A program made the translations under genes and the position numbers. Positions 7,598-16,866 of a DNA stretch of 16,866 nt are shown piece by piece (the stretch's first letter is position 1; each line of letters opens with the position of its first letter). Source of the stretch: CAIQJJ01 sp964606085 (GTDB lineage Bacteria; Chloroflexota; Anaerolineae; Anaerolineales; UBA4823). The notes beneath the pieces were generated by a model. It ran no database searches. It saw only the letters and a program-made list of their open reading frames with translations, and was not told the origin of the DNA. Location of the stretch: contig CAZSFD010000099.1 of assembly GCA_964606085.1 (NCBI GenBank), positions 1 through 16,866 of the forward strand, given 5' to 3'.

Positions 7598-10500
7598 CTA
7601 CTCCCTCTCAAACCCCTGACTCGTAAACTTCAGCGTCCTACTATTCTCCGTCACCGTGCGCACCACCTGGTCGGATGCTCCATTCGGGATTTCGGCCTCG
7701 ATCTCCAGCGTGACCGTGACGGTCGCGCCGACCAGCCCGGAGAGATGGGCGATGACTTCTTCGGCGATGCGGCTGGCTTCGATGCCAACACGCAGCGGGT
7801 TGAGCGTGACCGTGCCGTGGTAGCGGGTGGGTTGGGTCACTGTTGGCGGCGGTGGCGGGGTTACGCCAGAACCGCCTGGCCTCACCGGGGGCGTGATGCC
7901 GTGGCCGCCAGTGGCCGGTGTGGGTGTGACCAGCGCGCCCGTGACGGGCTTTCCACTCTCCGCATCCATCTGGCGACGGGCGACATCGCCTTTGACCAGC
8001 AGGCCGGGGGAAGTGGCATCGAAGAGGGTGATGATTTGGCCGCCGCGCAGGCCCTTGTAGCGGCCAGCGGTATCATCGTAGCTGTCGGCGTAGGCGAAGC
8101 TCTCGCTTTCCCAGGTCAGCAGCGAGAGGCCATCGCGCACGGCCCCCAACAGCACGGATGATTCCTTGAGCCGCGGCAGGTAAAGATAGCGGGCGAAATC
8201 TTCGGCCAGTTGGCGGATGGCGACGTGGTCGCCGCGCCACAGCGGGACGCGGTCGAGTTCCATGCGCAGGCGGGTGGCGGCGAAGCCGGTGAGCAGCAGT
8301 TCGTCGCTGCGCAGTTTTTTGCTGGCGCGCACGGCCAGGGGTTCGCTGCCGGTCAGACGCAGGGCCTGCCATGCCACCGGGGATTGCGGCGTGGCCTGAC
8401 CGGGGGTCAGCAACCATTGGTAGGTTTCGGGCAGGCGGGCGGTGACGGCGCTGTCGGCGGCGGCTTTTTGCGTTTCGGCCTGCTTCACCTGCTGCGGGTC
8501 GAGGTTGAGTTCCTTCTGTTCGAGCAGGATCGACTCCCAGGCCAGGAATTTGCGGGCGGCTTCGTCTAAATCTTGCAGGCGGGTTTTGTCGGCGGCCAGG
8601 AAGACGAGCGTGTTTTGGAACAGGCGCGGCGTGCTGCCGCGGCTTTCGAGGATGGCTTTGGCGGCGGTTTCGGCGGCACTGCCGGGTTCGCGGCTGTACG
8701 GATACTGCACGCCCAGCACCACCAGGCGGGCCTCGTGTCGGTTGTCCCCAACCGCATCGTCGGGCACGTCGTGGCCGGAGGCGGGCAGGGCGTGGATGCG
8801 GTTGAAGTCGCCCGATTGGCGCAAATCGGCGCGCAGGCGTTTTTCCAGTTCAACGGCCACCTTGTCGGGTTCGCGCTTGAACTGTTCGGCGCGGTCTTCG
8901 GCCAACTTGGTGACGGTGGGCTGGGTGGAGTACCAGTAGCGGGCGCCATCCTGGTAGAGATAGGTGGCGGCGGCGGCCAAGCGGCACAGGGCATCGCCAA
9001 AGACGGCGGTCGATTCGCCGGGCATGACGCAGCCGAGTTTGATGTGGCGGTCTTCGAGGCCGCGGTGGGCGGCTTGCGTGAGCGGGGCCGAACCGAGGTA
9101 AATCGCCCGCGCCACGCGGCGGCTGGCGGCGAACTTGCCCAGGTTGGGCACGTCGTTATCCTGGCGCAGCGGCAGCGAGTTGGGGCCGTCCACATCTTTT
9201 TCGATCACCGGCACCCAGTTATCGGAGAGATAGCGCGTCAGTTCGAATTGGACGCGCGGGTCGTCAATCGGGATGTTGGCGGGCAGGATCAGGGCGTTGC
9301 GGTCGCCTTTTTCCCACAAGCTGTGAATGACCGCCGCCATCAGGCGCAGTACGCCACGCGTGCGCTGGAATTTGACCAGGGTAGACCAATCGGTGTACAG
9401 GCGGTCGAAGATTTCGGGGTGGATCGGGTAGGCGGCACGGAGGCGGGCTTCGTAATCGGCGGCGTGGCATTCGGGCGGGAATTCGGCCTGCTGCGTGCGG
9501 TAGAGATCGGCGAAGGCACGCGCCACCCCATCGCGGTCGCGGAATTGGCTCTCGTCGGACATCGGCTCGAACAAGCGCCGCCGCACGATCTCGAAGCCTT
9601 CTTCGGCGGTGGCGGGCCGCCAGGACGATTCGAGACGCCCGACGACGTTGCGCAGGCGGTCGAGGGCCTCGCGCCCGCGCTGGCCGCCGACTTCGGCGTT
9701 ATCGGCCTGGGTGTGCGGTGAGCCGGACGTATCCGAGGCAGGCAGGCTGATCACCAGCAGGCAGTTTTGGGCCAGTTTGGCCGATTCGGTGAGTACCTGG
9801 GCGAAGCTGAACTGCGTCTCGAAGCCGCCAGCGGGGAGATCACTCTGGTCGTGCAGTTGGCGGGCGTAGGCCACCCATTCGTCAATCAGGATCAGGCACG
9901 GGCCGTATTCAATGAACAATTGGCGCAGGGCGTCGCCGGGGCTGGTGGCTTTTTCGTCATCGGCCTGGATGCGCTGGTAGGCCGCTTTGCCGCCCAACTG
10001 CCAGGCCAGTTCGCCCCACAAGGTGCGCACGACCGTGCCATCGGGCTTGATCACCGGGTTGCCGGGTGAGATTTTGTTGCCCACCAGCACTACACGGCGG
10101 ACGCGCGGCAGGGTGGTGGCCTGCGCCGCGTGCATCACAGCATCTATCCCGGCCAGTTCGCCGGGGGCGATGCCCGAAAACAGGTGATAGAGCGCCAGCA
10201 TGGAGTGGGTCTTGCCGCCGCCGAAATTGGTCTGGAGCTGCACCACCGGGTCGCCGCCCTGCCCGGAGAGCCTGCGCACCGCCCCGACCAGCATGGTTTG
10301 CAGGCTGTCGGTGAGGTAGGTACGGCGGAAAAATTCGACCGGGTTGCGGTACTCATCGGTGCCTTCGCCGAGATGCACCTGCCACAGGTCGGCGGCGAAT
10401 TCGGCTTGCTGGTAGCGCCCGCTGGCGACATCCTTGTGCGGCGTCACCACCTCGCGCCACGGCTTCAACGCCCCCGAAACCGCCGACTCGATCACGCCTC

Positions 10501-10966
10501 CCTTCCCTTTTCGCTTGTCGCTCCCGCCCTCCTCCTCAAACCGCACTCGCAACAACTCCATCTTCATCTTCTCTACTTCATCCGCTTGCGGCGCGGAGAT
10601 GGCAGCCAGCAGGCGGGCGGCGGAATCGAGGGCACGGTAGGCGTCATCGGTGGAGAAGGCGGATTGATGCGCCCATTGGTTGCGTACCTCGCGCAGTTCG
10701 CTGACCAGGCTGCGTTCGGCAAAGCCCAGGGTGGTGCGAAAGACTTCGTTCCACTGCTCCCACATCACGCGCAGCAGCAGGGCGGCATCCAGGTTGGGCA
10801 GGTCAGCGCCTTCGGGCCAGGCCAGGTCGTGCTGCCAGCCTTCGGTGGCTTTGGTGATCCAGTATTTGCCCAATTTGGCGCTGAGTTCGCGTTCGATGAA
10901 CGGGCGCAGGCCGTCGCGCAGCAGTTCCAATGCTTTTCCGACTCGGTCGTGGTGGGATGGAAACAT
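7598..10966 (-). CDS. DUF499 AAA-type ATPase with N-terminal Swt1-like HEPN domain
   Basis: A 1122-residue cytoplasmic protein. The start at 10966 is chosen because AAGGACT precedes it; the longer frame to 11023 translates repeat sequence. Seen: residues 1-130 resemble the Swt1-type HEPN domain and contain R95-N-Q-W-A-H100, the R-x4-H motif of HEPN ribonucleases. A charged linker (about 131-165) leads to a P-loop N-F-G249-G-G-K252-T253-H and Walker B LILI-D362-E363-W. Later come a GREALDRLRNVVGRLESSW region and a long helical middle. A Pro/Gly-rich linker and a conserved-looking C-terminal domain (YHGTVTLNPLR...IAEEVIAHL...LEIEAEIPNG) follow. DUF499 proteins commonly occur beside DUF1156 methylases and helicases in defence islands. 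Here the methylase is the upstream neighbour across the assembly gap. Probable role: ATP-driven effector or regulator of a methylation-linked defence system. Confidence 0.9.
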   Translation of the reverse strand: MFPSHHDRVGKALELLRDGLRPFIERELSAKLGKYWITKATEGWQHDLAWPEGADLPNLDAALLLRVMWEQWNEVFRTTLGFAERSLVSELREVRNQWAHQSAFSTDDAYRALDSAARLLAAISAPQADEVEKMKMELLRVRFEEEGGSDKRKGKGGVIESAVSGALKPWREVVTPHKDVASGRYQQAEFAADLWQVHLGEGTDEYRNPVEFFRRTYLTDSLQTMLVGAVRRLSGQGGDPVVQLQTNFGGGKTHSMLALYHLFSGIAPGELAGIDAVMHAAQATTLPRVRRVVLVGNKISPGNPVIKPDGTVVRTLWGELAWQLGGKAAYQRIQADDEKATSPGDALRQLFIEYGPCLILIDEWVAYARQLHDQSDLPAGGFETQFSFAQVLTESAKLAQNCLLVISLPASDTSGSPHTQADNAEVGGQRGREALDRLRNVVGRLESSWRPATAEEGFEIVRRRLFEPMSDESQFRDRDGVARAFADLYRTQQAEFPPECHAADYEARLRAAYPIHPEIFDRLYTDWSTLVKFQRTRGVLRLMAAVIHSLWEKGDRNALILPANIPIDDPRVQFELTRYLSDNWVPVIEKDVDGPNSLPLRQDNDVPNLGKFAASRRVARAIYLGSAPLTQAAHRGLEDRHIKLGCVMPGESTAVFGDALCRLAAAATYLYQDGARYWYSTQPTVTKLAEDRAEQFKREPDKVAVELEKRLRADLRQSGDFNRIHALPASGHDVPDDAVGDNRHEARLVVLGVQYPYSREPGSAAETAAKAILESRGSTPRLFQNTLVFLAADKTRLQDLDEAARKFLAWESILLEQKELNLDPQQVKQAETQKAAADSAVTARLPETYQWLLTPGQATPQSPVAWQALRLTGSEPLAVRASKKLRSDELLLTGFAATRLRMELDRVPLWRGDHVAIRQLAEDFARYLYLPRLKESSVLLGAVRDGLSLLTWESESFAYADSYDDTAGRYKGLRGGQIITLFDATSPGLLVKGDVARRQMDAESGKPVTGALVTPTPATGGHGITPPVRPGGSGVTPPPPPTVTQPTRYHGTVTLNPLRVGIEASRIAEEVIAHLSGLVGATVTVTLEIEAEIPNGASDQVVRTVTENSRTLKFTSQGFERE

Positions 10967-10992
10967 GAGCGATAGTCCTTTCAAAATATGGG

Positions 10993-11022
10993 ACGCGGAT
11001 AGACGCAGAAAAACGCGGAACA
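10993..11022. repeat. 10-base-period repeat triplet, copy 1 (ACGCGGAnnA x3)
   Basis: Three consecutive 10-base units of the form ACGC(G/A)GAnnn, starting 27 bases before the ATPase start codon (upstream in its transcription sense) and ending 11 bases before the N run. Related triplets occur at 11150-11179, 11201-11230 (inverted) and 14241-14270. Confidence 0.85.
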
Positions 11023-11033
11023 AAACCTTTTAT

Positions 11034-11133
11034 NNNNNNNNNNNNNNNNNNNNNNNNNNNNNNNNNNNNNNNNNNNNNNNNNNNNNNNNNNNNNNNNNNN
11101 NNNNNNNNNNNNNNNNNNNNNNNNNNNNNNNNN
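11034..11133. other. Assembly gap of 100 N between the ATPase and methylase genes
   Basis: Exactly 100 N, the usual placeholder for a scaffold join of unknown length. Both edges lie in or beside 10-base-period repeats, which would explain why the assembly broke. The real DNA could be short repeat sequence or could hold whole genes. Confidence 0.97.
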
Positions 11134-11149
11134 TCCCATTCCTTTTTGG

Positions 11150-11230
11150 ACGCAGATAAACGCCGAAAACCGCGGATCAAACCCTTCTCGTTGTTTTTCT
11201 TCCGCGGCCCTCCGCGTTCCTCCGCGTCCC
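11150..11230. repeat. Inverted pair of 10-base-period repeat triplets, copies 2 and 3
   Basis: Copy 2 (11150-11179) has three ACGC-type units in plus orientation. Copy 3 (11201-11230) has three exact-period TCCGCGnnCC units, the same element in reverse. The two can fold on each other through GGACGC/GCGTCC, AACGC/GCGTT and CCGCGGA/TCCGCGG pairs around a 21-base loop. They lie just downstream of the methylase stop, so the fold may also act as an mRNA 3' structure, although no T run follows. Confidence 0.8.
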
Positions 11231-11235
11231 ATTTC

Positions 11236-14223
<2,988 letters not shown>

Positions 14224-14240
14224 GGGGGTTTCCTAAAAAG

Positions 14241-14270
14241 GGGACGCGGATGAACGCGGAAAAACGCGGA
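14241..14270. repeat. 10-base-period repeat triplet, copy 4
   Basis: Three 10-base units each ending in ACGCGGA, lying 18 bases upstream of the methylase start codon. Same element as at 10993-11022 and 11150-11230. With the other copies it brackets the methylase gene on both sides. Confidence 0.88.
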
Positions 14271-14286
14271 CGAAAGGCAATCGCTT

Positions 14287-14316
14287 AAAAAAGCAGAGGC
14301 GGCCAGAGACCGCCTC
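14287..14316 (-). terminator. Rho-independent terminator of the ATPase-TOPRIM operon
   Basis: On the minus strand, a 7-bp stem GAGGCGG/CCGCCTC (14316-14310 with 14302-14296) with a seven-base loop is followed after three bases by six T (14292-14287). It lies 36 bases after the TOPRIM gene stop and before the methylase start, so it separates the two units transcriptionally. Confidence 0.85.
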
Positions 14317-14351
14317 GCACCCTGCCCCCGAAGGAACAGGGGGGATGAACA

Positions 14352-14966
14352 TCAGATCGTAAACAGCGCCCGCAACCAACTGATAAATTTTTGGGCCTGT
14401 TCCGATTGGGGGTCCAAATAATGGGCCGTGATAGCCACCCCGAAAGGTTTGCCAGGTTCTTCTTGCCAGGCCAGCCAGGTATGAATTTCGGCTTTGGCCT
14501 GTAGGACTGAAGGAAAACGCTGCTCAGGAAGATGCTGTAAGCATTGTTGGGCATAAGGCAGGAGCGAATCGCCCGCAGGAACGAGTTGGGCGACAAAATT
14601 TTCGCGCATACCCGGTAAGCGGTTGTCAGGCATGAGCCAGATACCTACGGTTGGCCGATCTTCATCGTGAAGGATCGTTCCCTCGGTCATGGGCTGTTCA
14701 GGGACGGAATAACCTTCTTGGGTCAAAATGGTACGAAGGGATTGCCAACGGGCCTGGAGATCAGTATCGGCATTTACCAGAATACCCAGCCTTTCTATGT
14801 TGCTGTCGTTTAACTCCACGCGCAAGACATCCAGCAAATTACGAATGCCCTTTTTGTCACTGATTTCAAAGGCGTCGGGAATCAAGATACCGTGCGCTTT
14901 ACACAGGTGGGATACCACATGAACATCATCATTGCCTTCTACAAGCAGCTTTTGCGATTTTGACAT
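14352..14966 (-). CDS. TOPRIM-fold protein, DUF3226 family
   Basis: A 204-residue protein with a TOPRIM core, the metal-binding fold of OLD nucleases, primases and topoisomerases. Seen: the first catalytic motif LLVE10-GNDD, the second motif GILVNAD67-T-D69, and the C-terminal block FGVAITAHYLDPQSEQAQKFISWLRALF, which I recognise as typical of DUF3226. The ATG follows the stop of the AAA ATPase gene with one base between them (TAACATG), so the two are translationally coupled. By analogy with OLD/GajA proteins, where an ABC-type ATPase is fused to a TOPRIM nuclease, and with PARIS, where the two are separate genes, this pair may be a split nuclease system. It is immediately followed by a terminator. 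Composition is less GC-rich than the neighbouring sulfatase and methylase ends, suggesting transfer. Confidence 0.85.
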   Translation of the reverse strand: MSKSQKLLVEGNDDVHVVSHLCKAHGILIPDAFEISDKKGIRNLLDVLRVELNDSNIERLGILVNADTDLQARWQSLRTILTQEGYSVPEQPMTEGTILHDEDRPTVGIWLMPDNRLPGMRENFVAQLVPAGDSLLPYAQQCLQHLPEQRFPSVLQAKAEIHTWLAWQEEPGKPFGVAITAHYLDPQSEQAQKFISWLRALFTI

Positions 14967-14967
14967 G

Positions 14968-16089
14968 TTATCTCACTTCGATTTGTTCACGTGTGGCAAT
15001 CAAAAGGTCTTTTTCATCAAAAAAAGTGGGGATAATTTTGCCCTTTTTATTCATCAAGCGGATCAGCATTCCATCTTGTTCGCTTTCCTGGGCGGCCTGT
15101 TGAAATCCAGCGATGCAATCCCAGCTATGTGTCGTTGCGAAAATTTGAACGTTGAGACGCCGTGCAGCCTGAAAAATGAAACGCCACATTTCTGGAAGGA
15201 TCGAATAATGCAGGCCGCTCTCAATCTCATCCACCAACAGCATACCGCCTTTTGCATTGACCATCGCCAGGGAAATGCCAAACATGCGGTTCATGCCTTC
15301 TCCTAAGCTTCTTAGGGGCATGGGGGCATCAAAGGAACTGACTTTCACAATGGGGATGCGTTCGCGATATCGTGTGGTCTTTTGGTTACCGATCAAGTTA
15401 ATTCGCTCAACCTCAGGCTCAATGATTTTCATTGTCCCCATGACGTCGTTTTCCAAAGGCCCAAGCGTGATAGTGTCCCAATATTTTCCAATATCCTCGA
15501 TAGACAATCCATTTGCTGGTAGAAAAATGCACGGCTTTTCCATCTGAATGGCAAATTGTTCACGATAACTGCGTGTGAAAAGGCGGTCTAATCGAATCAG
15601 ATTCGTATTTTTGCCAGACTGGATTGAAAACGCCGGCGTTGTGTCCATATTGTCATCGGGTTGTTCCACTTCGCGAATTTTACGATTTCCCTGCTCATCC
15701 ACAACACTTTCAGCCCATGTAAATTTGACCGTGACCTGTTGCGTAGGAGATTCAGATGGCCCAAAGCTCATTTTTTGCACTTCGGCTTTTTATTGCTTTC
15801 TGCCATGAAATAAATATCGAACCGATGCAATTTGATTTTCCAACTCATCATCGGTGATTGACCGCAGTTGAGTAGGCAGCGATCCGCCTTCATCTCGACC
15901 CTCAAGTAATGACCACAGAATCCACGGGGAACCCTGGTTTGCATAGACCCATAAGGCTTCTAATAGGGATGTTTTACCGACATTGTTTTTTCCGGTGAAT
16001 AAGTTAACCATCCCCAATTTTTCAAGCTTGAGATGCTCGAATGCGCGAAAGCCGTGGATTTCAAAAGATGAAAGGGTAATGGGTGTCAT
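14968..16089 (-). pseudogene. AAA (OLD/SMC-like) ATPase gene interrupted by one in-frame TAA
   Basis: One reading frame of 374 codons with a single internal stop. The start at 16089 has GGAGAGACT directly before it, better than the upstream in-frame ATG at 16110. Codons 1-99 encode the N-lobe with ITLSSFEIHGFRAFEHLKLEKL and the Walker A GKNNVGKTS. Codon 100 is TAA (15792-15790). Three further codons lead to a GTG at 15780, and the frame runs on for 270 residues with all later motifs: the signature-like LGEGMNR, Walker B MLLVDEIE, D-loop SGLHY and H-motif ATTHSWD. Nothing else is broken, so this is a very recent nonsense change (for example GAA to TAA), an assembly error or a read-through site. 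The second part alone lacks the P-loop and could not bind ATP normally. The TOPRIM gene follows one base after the end. Confidence 0.85.
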
Positions 16090-16099
16090 AGTCTCTCCA

Positions 16100-16127
16100 A
16101 AACGGATCATCCGTTTCTTTTATTGTA
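16100..16127 (-). promoter_or_regulatory. Possible promoter -10 with overlapping operator palindrome
   Basis: On the minus strand TACAAT (16127-16122) resembles a -10 box. Just downstream lies AAACGGAT-c-ATCCGTTT (16116-16100), a perfect 8-bp inverted repeat with a one-base centre, ending 10 bases before the ATPase start codon at 16089. That is where a repressor site would sit, near the transcription start. No convincing -35 box is visible, and the palindrome could instead affect translation as an mRNA hairpin. Confidence 0.35.
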
Positions 16128-16194
16128 CCAAATACATCAGCAGCAGGCTGGCCGGGTGAATTTGTTCGGTGATGGAGCGATAGAGGTCTCTCAT
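16120..16194 (-). CDS. 24-residue ORF after the sulfatase, small gene or truncated stump
   Basis: It starts 12 bases after the sulfatase stop with AGGAG ideally placed before the ATG. It encodes MRDLYRSITEQIHPASLLLM plus YLVQ, then TAA. No family is recognised. The strong ribosome binding site and tight spacing suggest it was the next gene in the sulfatase operon, and the sharp end just before the defence operon suggests that its 3' part was lost when the island entered. A genuine short peptide cannot be excluded. Confidence 0.35.
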   Translation of the reverse strand: MRDLYRSITEQIHPASLLLMYLVQ

Positions 16195-16206
16195 GGTTTC
16201 TCCTGC

Positions 16207-16866
16207 TCAGGCATTTGCCTCACCCGGCAATACCCGCTTCTGCCCGGATGGCCGCACCGGTGCGGTGAGAATCTGCGGGATGGGTTCCCCCGCGGCAGCC
16301 ATGCGGTGCAGCAGGCGTTGGCGCAGCACCCCTGTCACTTCCTGGTGCGATTCGTAGCCCAGCAGGTTGTTGAGTTCATACGGGTCGGCCAGCAGATCGT
16401 AGAGCGCCTCCTCGGTATAACTATCCGCACCAGCATCAGCGTTGCCGTTGCGGTCGTGAGCCACCACGCAATATTTCCAACGCTGTGTGCGCACGGCCCG
16501 CCCCACCTGCGATTCGCTGATCTGCACAAACACATCGTCGGGCCAATCCACCGCCTGGCGGCGCAGCAGCGGCAGGATCGAGCGACCCACCCAAGCGGCA
16601 GGGATCGGAATCCCGGCGGCATCCAGCAGCGTGGGGGGCAAATCGAGCAGCGTAACCAGCTTGCGCACCTGTCCGCCGCCCTCGAACCCCGGCCCGCAGA
16701 TGACCGCTGGCACCCGGATAGAACTTTCGTGACACGAGCGCTTGTACTCCCCGTTGCGGGTCTTGAAGTGGTTGCCATGATCGGAGGTGAAGACCACGAT
16801 GGTGTTTTCGAGCATCTCCAACGAACGCAACGCATCCAACAAACGGCCCAGGGCTTCATCCAGGCG
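16207..16866 (-). CDS. Sulfatase, C-terminal part (N-terminus outside window)
   Basis: 219 residues of a type I sulfatase/alkaline-phosphatase superfamily hydrolase, open to the right window edge. Seen: the helix LGRLLDALRSLEMLENTIVV leading to the metal-binding FTSDHGN, the substrate-side Lys in YKRSCHESSIRVPAVICGPGF, LVTLLDLPPTLLDAAGIPIP, a region with RWKYCV, and the family C-terminal block LYDLLADPYELNNL. The family removes sulfate esters, or phosphonates in some members, with a formylglycine made from Cys or Ser in a CxPSR motif. That motif is in the missing N-terminal half, so activity cannot be judged. It is GC-rich like the rest of the chromosome part. A possible downstream partner is reduced to the 24-codon ORF. 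Confidence 0.93.
   Translation of the reverse strand, partial: RLDEALGRLLDALRSLEMLENTIVVFTSDHGNHFKTRNGEYKRSCHESSIRVPAVICGPGFEGGGQVRKLVTLLDLPPTLLDAAGIPIPAAWVGRSILPLLRRQAVDWPDDVFVQISESQVGRAVRTQRWKYCVVAHDRNGNADAGADSYTEEALYDLLADPYELNNLLGYESHQEVTGVLRQRLLHRMAAAGEPIPQILTAPVRPSGQKRVLPGEANA

Noticed and set aside
8573..9721. 382-codon plus-strand ORF opposite the DUF499 ATPase, plus several shorter ones between 7550 and 10975
   Set aside because: These are Gly/Ala/Arg-rich antisense shadows produced by high third-position GC. They have no recognisable domains, and the minus strand carries clear ATPase motifs over the whole span.
10993..11230. CRISPR-like array
   Set aside because: Repeat units are 10 bases with no unique spacers of 25-45 bases, and no cas genes are near. 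The pattern is a short tandem repeat triplet, partly inverted.
14287..14350. Possible regulatory RNA or riboswitch upstream of the methylase gene
   Set aside because: The only clear structure is a GC hairpin followed by six T on the minus strand, fully explained as the terminator of the preceding operon.

Overview
The window is GC-rich, with dense same-strand gene blocks. It looks like a metagenome-derived or draft scaffold of a Chloroflexota (Anaerolineae-like) bacterium. That placement is inference: it rests on the lipoprotein with a long Thr/Pro-rich linker, the style of the intergenic repeats and the general protein flavour. There is no rRNA or other marker gene in the window. A run of 100 N at 11034-11133 marks a scaffold gap of unknown true size.

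Left part, plus strand (1-6.4 kb). Three genes form one operon: a serine beta-lactamase-like hydrolase, an HExxH zinc-protease-like protein and a proline-iminopeptidase-type alpha/beta hydrolase. The operon ends in a strong hairpin terminator. A second unit holds a small membrane protein and a SAM methyltransferase, and ends in a related composite terminator. A third unit holds a 42-residue membrane peptide, a LiaF-type membrane protein, and a lipoprotein whose start looks frameshifted in an A tract. Two gene remnants lie in it as well: the first 23 residues of a methyltransferase and the N-terminus of an NTF2-like protein.

Middle boundary (6.4-7.6 kb). A decayed IS1634/IS4-superfamily transposase has lost its 5' end and its catalytic core. 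It abuts the truncated NTF2-like gene and marks the left edge of an accessory island.

Island, minus strand (7.6-16.1 kb). Read in the direction of transcription, it starts with an AAA ATPase gene interrupted by one in-frame TAA. A DUF3226-type TOPRIM protein follows one base later, then a hairpin terminator. Next come a 995-residue DUF1156 adenine-type DNA methyltransferase, the assembly gap, and a 1122-residue DUF499 ATPase with an N-terminal Swt1-type HEPN domain. The methylase-ATPase pair resembles the helicase-methylase-ATPase (Hma) defence arrangement, but no helicase is visible; it may lie in the gap or be lost. The ATPase-TOPRIM pair looks like an OLD/Gabija-type nuclease split over two genes. 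Triplets of a 10-base repeat flank the methylase gene on both sides and border the gap. The middle of the methylase gene is far more AT-rich than its ends.

Right edge. The C-terminal part of a sulfatase is followed by a 24-codon ORF with a good ribosome binding site. That ORF may be the stump of a gene cut by the island. Together the stumps, IS remnant, repeats and composition shifts point to a defence island dropped into an ordinary chromosomal region.
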